Shown: one piece after another, positions 23,791 through 31,698 of the stretch
How the letters are laid out: every line of letters begins with the position of its first letter
Numbering within the stretch: the stretch's first letter is position 1
DNA from: Clostridiales bacterium
GTDB taxonomy: Bacteria; Bacillota; Clostridia; Oscillospirales; Oscillospiraceae
Direction: 5' to 3'
Length of the DNA stretch: 64,000 nucleotides
Assembly: GCA_004556965.1 (NCBI GenBank)
Contig: SFFE01000006.1
Coordinates: 1 to 64,000 of the forward strand
Translations under genes and position numbers: made by a program
The notes under the pieces: model-generated
What the model saw: only the letters and a program-made list of their open reading frames with translations
Told to the model about the DNA's origin: nothing
Databases searched by the model: none

Positions 23791-23978
23791 AAATCTCGCA
23801 CAGTTTTACCCCATTGGGGCGAACCAAAATCAAATTGCACTTTTCGCGGCAAAGCCCAGCGAAAGCTGGCTCGGCGCGATGGGTGAAGGATGGCCTTACT
23901 GTGTCATTCTGAACCAGCGGTGAATTGGGGGCACCACCTTTCGCCGCTATAGAAAAGTAATGCGAAAAGGAGACAGAC
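23791..23978 (+). other. Leader between riboswitch and thiD
   Basis: This stretch of 188 bases has no gene. It contains short palindromes (CCCAGC-GAAA-GCTGG near 23857) and a mosaic look typical of dispersed intergenic repeats. The ribosome binding site AAAAGGAGA precedes thiD. Confidence 0.35.
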
Positions 23979-24770
23979 ATGAAAACAGCATTAACGATCG
24001 CTGGAAGCGATTCCAGCGGAGGCGCCGGAATTCAGGCCGACATCAAGACCATGACCGCAAATGGCGTTTACGCCATGAGCGCCATCACCGCCTTGACCGC
24101 CCAGAATACCACCGGCGTCCAGGGAATCTTTGAGGTATCGCCGGATTTCCTCGCCCAGCAGCTCGACAGCATTTTTACCGACATCCGCCCGGACGCGGTC
24201 AAGATCGGCATGGTCTCGTCCACCGGACTGATCGAGGTCATCGCGCGGAAGCTGCGGGAATACCGCGCGGAAAACATCGTCGTCGATCCCGTCATGGTCG
24301 CCACGAGCGGCGCCAAGCTCATCAGCGACGACGCCATCGCCGCGCTCAAGGAGCATCTGCTCCCGCTGGCCACCGTGCTCACGCCGAACATCCCGGAGAC
24401 GGAAGTGCTCTCCGGCATGGCCGTGCACACGCCGGACGACATGGTCGCCGCGGCAAAGGCCATCAGCGAGCAGTACCGCTGCGCCGTGCTCTGCAAGGGC
24501 GGCCACCAGCTCAACGACGCGAACGACCTGCTCTGGCGCAACGGAACCTCCAAATGGTTCAACGGCAAGCGCATCGACAATCCGAACACCCACGGCACCG
24601 GCTGCACGCTGTCCTCCGCCATCGCCTCCAATCTGGCCAAGGGCTATGATCTGGACACGTCCGTGCAGAAGGCCAAAGCCTACATCTCCGGCGCGCTCGG
24701 CGCCATGCTCGATCTCGGCCGCGGCAGCGGCCCGATGAACCACGCGTTTGCCATCGGCGGCGAATTTTAA
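23979..24770 (+). CDS. thiD: Hydroxymethylpyrimidine/phosphomethylpyrimidine kinase
   Basis: The product has 263 residues, the usual length. The N-terminal TIAGSDSSGGAGIQADIKT binds the pyrimidine substrate. NPNTHGTGCTLSSAIA (about residues 203-218) is the ribokinase-family anion hole and catalytic Asp-equivalent region, and VDPVMVATSGAKL is also typical. ThiD phosphorylates HMP twice to HMP-PP for thiamin phosphate synthesis. Here it uses HMP delivered by the TenA route. It is controlled by its own TPP riboswitch and followed 17 bases later by the ThiY-like binding protein gene. Confidence 0.93.
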   Translation: MKTALTIAGSDSSGGAGIQADIKTMTANGVYAMSAITALTAQNTTGVQGIFEVSPDFLAQQLDSIFTDIRPDAVKIGMVSSTGLIEVIARKLREYRAENIVVDPVMVATSGAKLISDDAIAALKEHLLPLATVLTPNIPETEVLSGMAVHTPDDMVAAAKAISEQYRCAVLCKGGHQLNDANDLLWRNGTSKWFNGKRIDNPNTHGTGCTLSSAIASNLAKGYDLDTSVQKAKAYISGALGAMLDLGRGSGPMNHAFAIGGEF

Positions 24771-24787
24771 GAGGAGGAATTACAACA

Positions 24788-25819
24788 ATGAAAAAAAACA
24801 GCTTTAAACGCATCGGCGCGCTGCTGCTCGCCGCCGTGATGCTCTGCACCGTGCTCGCCGGCTGCGGCGGCGGAAAGCACGATACCGAATCTCCGTCCAA
24901 GACCGACGACCTGCGCGAGATCAACGTCGTGCTCGACTGGTATCCCAACGCGCTGCACACGTTCCTGTACGTCGCCATCGAGCGCGGCTACTTCGCCGAG
25001 GAGGGCCTGAAGGTCAACCTCCAGTTCCCGACCAACACGAACGACGCCATGTCCCTCGTGGCCGCCGGCAAGGCGGAGATCGGCCTGTACTATCAGCACG
25101 ATCTCATTCAGGCGCGCACGAATCAGGACGTGAAGATCAAGTCCATCGGCGCGCTGCTGCAGTCCCCGCTCAACGCCATCGTCTCGCTCAGCGAGAAGAA
25201 CATCAATTCCCCGGAAGATCTCGTCGGCAAGACGATCGGCTACAGCGGCACGCCGCTGTCCGAAGCGATGGTCGCCGCCATCATGAAGCACGTCGGCGCG
25301 GATGCGTCGAGCGTCACCATGCAGGACGTGGGCTTTGACCTCATGAGTTCCATGACCACCGGCAATGTGGACGCCACCATCGGCTGCATGATCAACCACG
25401 AGGTGCCGCAGATGGAGCACGAGGGCTTTGACGTGAGCTATTTCGACCTCACGGAATACGGCATGCCGAACTACTACGAGGAAGTCATTCTTGCGAGCGA
25501 CGAGACCATCGAGAACGACGCCGATATGCTCGCCGGTTTCCTCCGCGCGTGCCAGAAGGGCTTCGCTGATTTCAAAGCCGACCCGGACGGCTGCCTGCAA
25601 ATTTTGCTCGACCATCAGGACGCGGACAACTTCCCCCTGACGCCGGAGGTGGAGCAGGCGTCCTGCGCAGTGCTCCTGCCCGTTATGGAGACGGAAAACG
25701 CCGCCTTCCTCTCCCAGACCGAGGACGTCTGGCAGACGAACATCGACTGGATGTTTGACGAGGGCCTGATCTCCTCCAAACCCGCGTATGCGGATCTCGT
25801 CGCGAATATCGAATACTAA
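24788..25819 (+). CDS. thiY: ThiY-like pyrimidine-binding lipoprotein (NMT1/THI5 fold)
   Basis: This protein of 343 residues has a lipoprotein signal (LLAAVMLCTVLAGC, Cys about residue 22). It is an NMT1/THI5-like binding protein (VVLDWYPNALHTFLYVAIERGYFAEEGL), the family that binds N-formyl aminopyrimidine or HMP outside the cell. Its transporter permease and ATPase are encoded on the opposite strand under a second TPP riboswitch, so the three-part transporter is split over two transcripts with the same signal. GAGGAGG precedes the start. Confidence 0.87.
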   Translation: MKKNSFKRIGALLLAAVMLCTVLAGCGGGKHDTESPSKTDDLREINVVLDWYPNALHTFLYVAIERGYFAEEGLKVNLQFPTNTNDAMSLVAAGKAEIGLYYQHDLIQARTNQDVKIKSIGALLQSPLNAIVSLSEKNINSPEDLVGKTIGYSGTPLSEAMVAAIMKHVGADASSVTMQDVGFDLMSSMTTGNVDATIGCMINHEVPQMEHEGFDVSYFDLTEYGMPNYYEEVILASDETIENDADMLAGFLRACQKGFADFKADPDGCLQILLDHQDADNFPLTPEVEQASCAVLLPVMETENAAFLSQTEDVWQTNIDWMFDEGLISSKPAYADLVANIEY

Positions 25820-25820
25820 A

Positions 25821-25860
25821 CAGAGTATCCCCCGCAGCAATTGCTGCGGGGGATACTCTG
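25821..25860 (+). terminator. Terminator formed by a perfect 40-bp palindrome
   Basis: Positions 25821-25840 are the exact reverse complement of 25841-25860. It begins just after the thiY stop, and the minus-strand gene ends 8 bases beyond, so it probably terminates both convergent transcripts. There is no long T tract. Confidence 0.7.
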
Positions 25861-25867
25861 TCTGTGC

Positions 25868-26533
25868 TTATTTGACGTAGAATTCGATCTCATCTTTATG
25901 CTGCTCAATTAATGTAGCAATATACGCGTCATAAGCTTCCAGCATCGCTTCCTGACGTGCTTCCGGGTCGTCGATTGGTTCGTTTTCATGCTCCGCTCCC
26001 CACTTTTCGTAGAATGCACCCTTGAACCGGTTGAGCGTCAGCGTGGCATACGCCTGCTCCTCTACTGTCTGAAAATATTCCTCCAGCGTCTGCCCGGCGC
26101 TGGCGCAAAATTCGTCGATCTGCGCTTTTACCTCCGGGATCGTCTCATAATTTTCCCGGAGACTCTGCATATATTCCTGAATTTCCTGATCCGTTGCTGC
26201 GAGTTCCTGCTGTTCCGCTTCCTCCAGCGCAAGCTGGCCGCCGATCAGCCGCTCGGCAATCTCACGCGCGTCCGTTGTTTGGTAATGCTTCTGCGTGCGC
26301 GTCGGCGCAATTTCCTGCTGGTAGCGGATTTCCTCCCACGTGACCACGAAATCCCCATAGCGCGCGGCAACGGAGTCGCCGGTGCCGGAAGTTTGATTGG
26401 TGTTGGTCGCTTTTTTAAATGCCGTTCCAATTCGCTGTGCAATCGACATATCGCCATCAAAATTACCAAACACAACGATTGCGGATACTGCCACAATACA
26501 AATCACAAGAACCAGAACGCCTTTCTTTTTCAT
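25868..26533 (-). CDS. Membrane-anchored SurA_N-like hypothetical protein
   Basis: The ATG at 26533 is chosen over 26539 because GAGGAGG is 6 bases away from it and directly abuts the other. The product has 221 residues. One N-terminal membrane helix (VLVLVICIVAVSAIVVFG) anchors an extracytoplasmic helical domain. The stretch ARYGDFVVTWEEIRYQQE, followed by DAREIAERLIGGQLALEEAEQ, resembles the N-terminal chaperone domain of SurA/PrsA-type foldases, but no parvulin domain follows. It may help fold exported proteins. The assignment is moderate, and it has its own promoter. Confidence 0.55.
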   Translation of the reverse strand: MKKKGVLVLVICIVAVSAIVVFGNFDGDMSIAQRIGTAFKKATNTNQTSGTGDSVAARYGDFVVTWEEIRYQQEIAPTRTQKHYQTTDAREIAERLIGGQLALEEAEQQELAATDQEIQEYMQSLRENYETIPEVKAQIDEFCASAGQTLEEYFQTVEEQAYATLTLNRFKGAFYEKWGAEHENEPIDDPEARQEAMLEAYDAYIATLIEQHKDEIEFYVK

Positions 26534-26611
26534 AGTCATCCTCCTCAGACTGTCGTTGCGGATCGTTGCTTCGCAGGGGATATCGGTTTCTTTTTCCAGC
26601 TTCTGTCCTCA

Positions 26612-26640
26612 AATATACCATAGCACCGGGGTCGTGTCAC
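26612..26640 (-). promoter_or_regulatory. Promoter of the SurA_N-like gene
   Basis: On the minus strand GTGACA (26640-26635), a 17-base spacer and TATATT (26617-26612) lie about 80 bases before the start codon. Confidence 0.5.
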
Positions 26641-26697
26641 GCAATTTCAGACAATTTCTCTAAATTTAAGGAATTTTATGTTTGCTGCAGTACAGCA

Positions 26698-26726
26698 AAG
26701 CCCCGGAGCGAAATGCTCCGGGGCTT
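26698..26726 (-). terminator. Terminator downstream of the ACS-like gene
   Basis: A 12-bp GC-rich stem (26698-26709 with 26715-26726) around GAAAT lies about 48 bases beyond the stop of the minus-strand gene. The T tract is short. Confidence 0.6.
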
Positions 26727-26773
26727 GCGGTTGTTGAATGGGAAAAAGGAACGAATGAAATCTTCGGGCTGTG

Positions 26774-27508
26774 TTATTTCTGCATTTTTTTCATGCCGTC
26801 TTTGCCGAAGTGCAGCTCTTTCAGACCCTCCACCTCGTCACATACAGGCTTGAAGCTGCAGTGCGCGCAGTCCACGTCCTCCGGCAGACCTTCGAGGATG
26901 GTGTTCATGGTCTTGGTCACGTCGTTGACCTTGTTCGCCGTCTCCAGCAGCTTCTTGTAGTCCACGTTGGGATCGGTGATGAAGATGACGCGCACGTGCT
27001 TGATCTGCGGGTTTTTCTTGTACTGCTTGATGAAGTCGCACCCGACGCTCTGGAACGAGATGCCTTTCTTGACGGCCTTCTTGCTCACGCGGATCTGCTC
27101 GCGGCTGCTTTCGGGCGACACGCGCATCATGTACCCCTCCGGGAAGACGTGGTACTTCACAAACTCCATGTTGCGGATGGCGTTGTAGGCGTCCTGCTCT
27201 TCGCCGCTGATGCCGTCCACGCCCAGAACCACGATGCGGGCAAACGGCACGTCGCCCTTGATCTCCTTGAGGTCGGAGCCGTAGAGCAGCACCTCGTCGG
27301 TGTCGATCAGATTCGGATCGGAGGTGACGCAGGTAAAGTTCACGGCGCCCTTTCCGCTGCCGCCCAGTTCAAAGGCTGCGTCGCGCATCAGCACCAGCTC
27401 GCTCTCGCCCGTGTCCTTCCATGCATTGCGCTCGGCATAGGCCCACTTGGCGCGCGGCGCGCCGAGCATCGCTTCAGTATCCTGAATAAAGCTGTTGTAA
27501 AGATCCAT
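26774..27508 (-). CDS. CO dehydrogenase/acetyl-CoA synthase-like protein (short CdhC-like)
   Basis: The product has 244 residues. Near the C-terminus DCAHCSFKPVCDEVEGL (Cys about 214, 217 and 223) recalls a segment of the acetyl-CoA synthase beta subunit (CdhC/AcsB) family, and the middle (FPEGYMMRVSPESSREQIRVS) also fits that family. A full AcsB is about 700 residues, so this is a short form that may bind an Fe-S or Ni site. It shares a transcript with a CooC-like nickel-insertion ATPase 13 bases upstream. No CODH catalytic subunit is in the window. The family call rests on partial motif memory. Confidence 0.5.
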   Translation of the reverse strand: MDLYNSFIQDTEAMLGAPRAKWAYAERNAWKDTGESELVLMRDAAFELGGSGKGAVNFTCVTSDPNLIDTDEVLLYGSDLKEIKGDVPFARIVVLGVDGISGEEQDAYNAIRNMEFVKYHVFPEGYMMRVSPESSREQIRVSKKAVKKGISFQSVGCDFIKQYKKNPQIKHVRVIFITDPNVDYKKLLETANKVNDVTKTMNTILEGLPEDVDCAHCSFKPVCDEVEGLKELHFGKDGMKKMQK

Positions 27509-27521
27509 ACTTCGAACCTCC

Positions 27522-28295
27522 TCAGATGATTTCCATGTTGTGCAGCGCCTCGCGCACGCCGGTCATGACGTTGGCGTCCTCCGGCAGCGCAAACACGCTC
27601 TTGCCCTGAATGTCGTTCGCCGCGTGCAGCGGGTCGGTCGGGATATAGGCCATCACGTCCACGCCCTCGACCTGAATCAGATTGTTCATCGCGGGATCGA
27701 CCACGCGGTTGACGATGATGCCCACTTTTTCATAGGTAATCAGCTCATCCGCGACCTGCTTGATCTCGCGGCAGACGTTCACGCCCTTGGCGCTCTGGTC
27801 GGTGATGAGCAGCAGGTGCGTGACCTGCTCCATCACGCGGCGGCTGATCTGCTCGATACCGGCCTCGCCGTCGATCACGACGTAGTCAAAATCGTTCGCC
27901 AGCATGCTGATGACTTCCTTCAGATAGGAGTTCACGGAGCAGTAGCACCCCGCCGCCTCCGGGCGGCCGATGGCCAGAAACGCGAAGCCCTCGCACTCGA
28001 CCATCGTATCGAAGATGCGGAAGCGCGCCTCGTTGAGCACCTCGATCGCCTGGCGGTATTCGCCGCGCTCCGAGGTTTCGATCACCTCGTTGCGGATATC
28101 GTCGATCGTATGCTCGACCTTGATGCCCAGCGCGGTGGACAGGCCGATGGCCGGGTCCGCGTCGATGGCGAGAATGCGCTTGCCGGGGTAGGTCTCCACA
28201 AGCTGCCGTACAATGGCAGAGCAGAGCGAGGTCTTGCCGACGCCGCCTTTTCCGGCGACTGCTATGATCTTGGCTTTGGTTTTCTTTTCTTCCAT
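27522..28295 (-). CDS. cooC: CooC-like P-loop ATPase (nickel/CODH maturation type)
   Basis: This 257-residue SIMIBI/MinD-type ATPase has a deviant Walker A (VAGKGGVGKTSL, about residues 13-24), IDADPA (about 45-50) and GEAGIEQISRRV. The DADPA motif and the lack of a membrane-targeting helix fit CooC, which loads nickel into CO dehydrogenase/acetyl-CoA synthase sites. CYCSVNSYL includes a Cys-x-Cys that could bind metal between subunits of a dimer. It lies directly upstream of the ACS-like gene and divergent from the [FeFe] hydrogenase gene, suggesting a redox or C1 function. Confidence 0.75.
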   Translation of the reverse strand: MEEKKTKAKIIAVAGKGGVGKTSLCSAIVRQLVETYPGKRILAIDADPAIGLSTALGIKVEHTIDDIRNEVIETSERGEYRQAIEVLNEARFRIFDTMVECEGFAFLAIGRPEAAGCYCSVNSYLKEVISMLANDFDYVVIDGEAGIEQISRRVMEQVTHLLLITDQSAKGVNVCREIKQVADELITYEKVGIIVNRVVDPAMNNLIQVEGVDVMAYIPTDPLHAANDIQGKSVFALPEDANVMTGVREALHNMEII

Positions 28296-28594
28296 ATTCG
28301 ACCCTCCTAAAGCGTTGCAAAAGGCTGCGCTTCTGATTGCTTGTGCATATCATACCGGATCTGGAGGAATATTTCTGTGGCGTTGTCACAATACAGCGCA
28401 AAATTTTCCCGGATTTTTTCAACAATATCCCGATCATTTCTCGTTTTTTGAAGCGTTCCGCGGTGGTTTGTTAAAAAGTCGGCATAATTTTTGAAAAACG
28501 ATTGCAAACCGTGCGGCACACCCGTTATAATGACTGCGGTAAGCTGCCGCCGCGCGCGGCAGAGAGTTTGGTAATGGTAAAGGAGACCCCCCCT
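28296..28594. other. Divergent promoter region (cooC / hydrogenase)
   Basis: About 300 bases hold regulatory sequence for both units. A plus-strand promoter candidate is listed separately. The stretch 28380-28500 is AT-rich without a clear hairpin, and I could not place the cooC promoter. Confidence 0.45.
28502..28531 (+). promoter_or_regulatory. Hydrogenase gene promoter
   Basis: TTGCAA (28502-28507), an 18-base spacer and a perfect TATAAT (28526-28531) precede the gene by about 60 bases. Confidence 0.55.
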
Positions 28595-30127
28595 ATGCGC
28601 GGAATTGAGACCGGCAAGGCCCGGATTCGGCACGATGTATTCACGGAAATCGCACGCATGGCATACGAAGGCGGCGACTACGCCAAGCGGCTGGAGGAGC
28701 TGCCGTTCAAAATCATCCCCGGCGAGATCGGCACCTATCGCGACAGCCTCTTTCTGGAGCGCGCGGTCGTCGGCGAGCGGCTGCGGCTCGCAATGGGACT
28801 GCCGCTGCGGAAGTTTTCAGAATACTCCCTGCTCTCCGAAGGAATCGAGAAAGCGCTCGATCCGGAGAGCTACTATGAGCCCCCGCTCATCAACGTCATC
28901 AAATTCGCCTGCAACAAATGCCCGGACAACATCGTCACCGTCACGGATGTGTGCCAGGGCTGTCTGGAGCACCCCTGCATGGAGGTCTGCCCCCGGCAGG
29001 CCATCACCCGGCAGAAGGGCAAGGCGCACATTGATATGGATAAATGCATCCGCTGCGGCCGCTGCCTGCGCGAGTGCAAATTCAACGCGATCGTCCGGCT
29101 CGAACGCCCGTGCCGCAAGGCCTGCGGCATGGACTGCATCCACTCCGACAGTCTCGGCCGCGCGGACATCGACTACACGAAGTGCACCTCCTGCGGCCAG
29201 TGCATGGTGAGCTGCCCGTTCGGCGCAATCTCGGATAAGAGCCAGATCCTGCAGACGATCGAATCCATCAAAAAGGGCGAGCAGGTCTACGTGGCGCTCG
29301 CGCCCGCGTTCGTCGGCCAGTTCGGGCCGGAGGGCGTGCCGGAGAAGATGCGCTCCGCGTTTCAGACGCTCGGCTTCACGGACGTGTACGAGGTCGCCAT
29401 CGGCGCGGACCTCTGCGTGATCGAGGAGGCGGCGGATTTCCTCGAGGAGGTTCCGGAAAAGCACAGCTTCATGGTCACCTCCTGCTGCCCGTCCTGGAGC
29501 GACATGGTCAAAAAGCTGTTCCCGGAATTTGAAAAGAACATCTCCGTGGCCTACACGCCCATGGTGCTCACCGCACGCATGCTCAAGCGGAAGCATCCGG
29601 GCTGCAAGGTCGCGTTCGTCGGCCCGTGCGACTCAAAAAAGCTGGAGGCGCGGCGCACCACCGTGCGCAGCGACGTGGACTTCGTGCTCACGTTCGAAGA
29701 GGTGCTCGGCATGATGGCCGCACGCGGCATGGATAAGGTCTTTGAGGGCGAAGCCGAACCGCTGAGCGTGGCGGGCAAGGATGCGCGCCGCTTCGCCATG
29801 TCCGGCGGCGTGGCGCAGGCCGTTGTCAATGCCATCCACGATATCGACCCTGACCGCGAGGTCAAGGTCGCGCACGCGGACGGCCTGGCCGAGTGCCGCA
29901 AGCTGCTGATGATGGCCAAGGCGGGAAAATACAACGGCTACCTGCTCGAGGGCATGGCCTGCCCCGGCGGCTGCGTCAACGGCGCAGGCACCATGCGGCC
30001 CATCCAGCAGTCCCAGCAGGCGGTGGAGGCGTACAGCAACGAGGCGGAATATGCCTGTGCGAACCACACGCCGTATCTGGAATATCTCCCGCTGATCGAG
30101 GAAAAGGACAAAATCCGAAAGCTCTGA
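28595..30127 (+). CDS. [FeFe] hydrogenase, group-B-like, with ferredoxin-type Fe-S domain
   Basis: The AAAGGAGA site selects the ATG at 28595 and a product of 510 residues. The N-terminal half binds Fe-S clusters (CQGCLEHPCMEVCP, CIRCGRCLRECK, CTSCGQCMVSCP). The H-cluster motifs follow: L1 TSCCPSW, L2 VGPCDSKKLE and L3 EGMACPGGC. L1 with TSCCPS and an L2 of the GPCDSK type (not MPCxxK) point to group B, typical of gut Clostridia. Such enzymes couple ferredoxin to H2, but many have not been characterised biochemically. The HydEFG maturases are not in the window. The gene is divergent from the cooC/ACS-like pair. Confidence 0.9.
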   Translation: MRGIETGKARIRHDVFTEIARMAYEGGDYAKRLEELPFKIIPGEIGTYRDSLFLERAVVGERLRLAMGLPLRKFSEYSLLSEGIEKALDPESYYEPPLINVIKFACNKCPDNIVTVTDVCQGCLEHPCMEVCPRQAITRQKGKAHIDMDKCIRCGRCLRECKFNAIVRLERPCRKACGMDCIHSDSLGRADIDYTKCTSCGQCMVSCPFGAISDKSQILQTIESIKKGEQVYVALAPAFVGQFGPEGVPEKMRSAFQTLGFTDVYEVAIGADLCVIEEAADFLEEVPEKHSFMVTSCCPSWSDMVKKLFPEFEKNISVAYTPMVLTARMLKRKHPGCKVAFVGPCDSKKLEARRTTVRSDVDFVLTFEEVLGMMAARGMDKVFEGEAEPLSVAGKDARRFAMSGGVAQAVVNAIHDIDPDREVKVAHADGLAECRKLLMMAKAGKYNGYLLEGMACPGGCVNGAGTMRPIQQSQQAVEAYSNEAEYACANHTPYLEYLPLIEEKDKIRKL

Positions 30128-30134
30128 TACACAT

Positions 30135-30175
30135 GACAAACACACGGCGAAACGCCGTGTGTTTGTCTGTTTCTC
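30135..30175 (+). terminator. Terminator after the hydrogenase gene
   Basis: A perfect 15-bp stem (30135-30149 with 30153-30167) with an AAA loop is followed by TGTTTCTC. It begins 8 bases after the stop. Confidence 0.82.
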
Positions 30176-30277
30176 TCCTGAAATGTTGAACAGAAACCAT
30201 GCGCGGTTTTTTGGCAAAATGACGACGAAATTTTGCAAAACGCACGCTTTATTCTCCGTTTTTCCGCCGCGGAACGA

Positions 30278-30306
30278 TTGACTTTCCTGCGGGAATTTAG
30301 GATAAT
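30278..30306 (+). promoter_or_regulatory. Purine operon promoter
   Basis: TTGACT (30278-30283), a 17-base spacer and GATAAT (30301-30306) lie directly before the ZTP aptamer. Confidence 0.75.
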
Positions 30307-30321
30307 AAGGACATACTATTC

Positions 30322-30405
30322 AATAACCAGCGCCGGTAACTGACGGGCCGTGGAAGAACCACAGGGGAACCGGCGTCCGCACATTTTTGTCGACCGTCTG
30401 GGCAG
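30322..30405 (+). ncRNA. ZTP riboswitch (pfl motif) upstream of purE
   Basis: The first helix (CGCCGGT paired with ACCGGCG) encloses AACTGACGGGC-GTGGAA-ACCAC-AGGGGA. After a linker comes the conserved GACCGTCTGGGCA of the second subdomain. ZTP/ZMP binding signals folate shortage and turns purine genes on; the purE context fits. Confidence 0.88.
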
Positions 30406-30441
30406 ACCTTCTTTTTTCAATCCAGGTCTGTCTATTTTTTT
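30403..30441 (+). terminator. ZTP riboswitch expression-platform terminator
   Basis: CAGACCT (30403-30409) pairs with AGGTCTG (30424-30430), followed by TCTATTTTTTT. The left arm overlaps the 3' edge of the aptamer (GGGCAGACC), so ligand binding can compete with the terminator. Confidence 0.85.
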
Positions 30442-30454
30442 CAGGAGGTTCGAG

Positions 30455-30949
30455 ATGAACAAAGTAGCAGTCATCATGGGCAGTGACAGCGACCTGCCCA
30501 TCGTCGAAAAAGCCATCGCCACGCTGGGCGAGTTCGGTGTGCCGACGGAGGTGCACGTGTTCTCCGCGCACAGAACGCCGGAGCAGGCGCGCGCATTTGC
30601 CATGTCCGCGCGCGAAAACGGCTTTGGCGCAATTCTTGCAGCCGCCGGCAAGGCGGCGCATCTGGCCGGCGCGATCGCCGCGAACACCACCCTCCCTGTC
30701 ATTGGCATTCCTGTAAAATCCAATACACTCGACGGCATTGACGCCCTGCTCTCCACTGTGCAGATGCCCTCCGGCATCCCGGTAGCCACAGTTGCGATTG
30801 ACGGCGCAGTCAATGCCGCTTTGCTTGCCGTGCAGATCCTGGCCGTGTCCGATCCCGCTCTGGCCGCCGCGCTCGACGCGCGCCGCGCCGCGGACACGCG
30901 CAAAACGCTCGAAAAGGATCAGGCCGTCGCACAGCGCTTTAACAAGTGA
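30455..30949 (+). CDS. purE: 5-(carboxyamino)imidazole ribonucleotide mutase
   Basis: The start is the ATG at 30455 behind CAGGAGG, giving 164 residues. The class I PurE motif MGSDSDLP opens the protein, followed by VFSAHRTPEQA and AAGKAAHLAGA. It converts N5-CAIR to CAIR, or carboxylates AIR. No purK is seen nearby, so N5-CAIR synthesis is encoded elsewhere or replaced by a direct AIR route. It is the first gene of an eleven-gene purine operon under the ZTP riboswitch. Confidence 0.93.
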   Translation: MNKVAVIMGSDSDLPIVEKAIATLGEFGVPTEVHVFSAHRTPEQARAFAMSARENGFGAILAAAGKAAHLAGAIAANTTLPVIGIPVKSNTLDGIDALLSTVQMPSGIPVATVAIDGAVNAALLAVQILAVSDPALAAALDARRAADTRKTLEKDQAVAQRFNK

Positions 30950-30972
30950 ATTTTGAAAGGAGCAGTCCAATC

Positions 30973-31680
30973 ATGAAAAAGACCATTCAGCTCTATGAAG
31001 GCAAAGCCAAGAAAGTTTACGCCACCGACGATGAAAATCTCGTCATCGTCTCCTACAAGGACGACGCCACGGCCTTCAACGGCCAGAAGAAGGGCACCAT
31101 CGTCGGCAAGGGTGTTGTGAATAACAAGGTCACCAACTACCTCATGCAGATGCTCGAGGCGCAGGGCGTTCCCACGCACTTTGTCGAGCAGATCGACGAC
31201 CGCGACACCATCGTGAAGAAAGTCTCCATCGTGCCGCTGGAGGTCATCATCCGCAACATCTCCGCCGGCTCCTTCGCCAAGCGCTACGGTGTGGAGGAGG
31301 GCATCGTGTTCGACGCGCCCACCATCGAGTTCTCCTACAAAAACGACGACCTCGGCGACCCGCTCATCAACAGCTACCACGCGCTCGCGCTCGGGCTCGC
31401 CACGGCGGAGGAGATCGAAACGATCAAGACGCTCGCCTTCCGCGTCAACGACGTGCTCAAGGCCTTTTTCAAGGGCGTGCAGGTCGATCTCGTGGACTTC
31501 AAGCTGGAGTTCGGCCGCCTTGCCGACGGTACCATCGTCCTCGCCGACGAAATCTCGCCCGACACCTGCCGCTTCTGGGACAGCGTGACGCACGAAAAGC
31601 TCGACAAGGACCGCTTCCGCCGCGATCTCGGCAACGTCGAGGGCGCTTACGCGGAAATGCTGCGCCGCATCCTCGGCTGA
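30973..31680 (+). CDS. purC: SAICAR synthetase
   Basis: The product has 235 residues from the ATG at 30973. The SAICAR synthetase pattern is clear: LYEGKAKKVYATDDENLVIVSYKD with the ATP-binding Lys at the N-terminus, VPLEVIIRNISAGSFAKR, and LADEISPDTCRFWD near the C-terminus. It joins aspartate to CAIR in an ATP-dependent step. It lies 23 bases behind purE. The partner purB, which splits off fumarate, is not in this operon. Confidence 0.95.
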   Translation: MKKTIQLYEGKAKKVYATDDENLVIVSYKDDATAFNGQKKGTIVGKGVVNNKVTNYLMQMLEAQGVPTHFVEQIDDRDTIVKKVSIVPLEVIIRNISAGSFAKRYGVEEGIVFDAPTIEFSYKNDDLGDPLINSYHALALGLATAEEIETIKTLAFRVNDVLKAFFKGVQVDLVDFKLEFGRLADGTIVLADEISPDTCRFWDSVTHEKLDKDRFRRDLGNVEGAYAEMLRRILG

Positions 31681-31698
31681 GGCGCAGAAAGGACTCCC

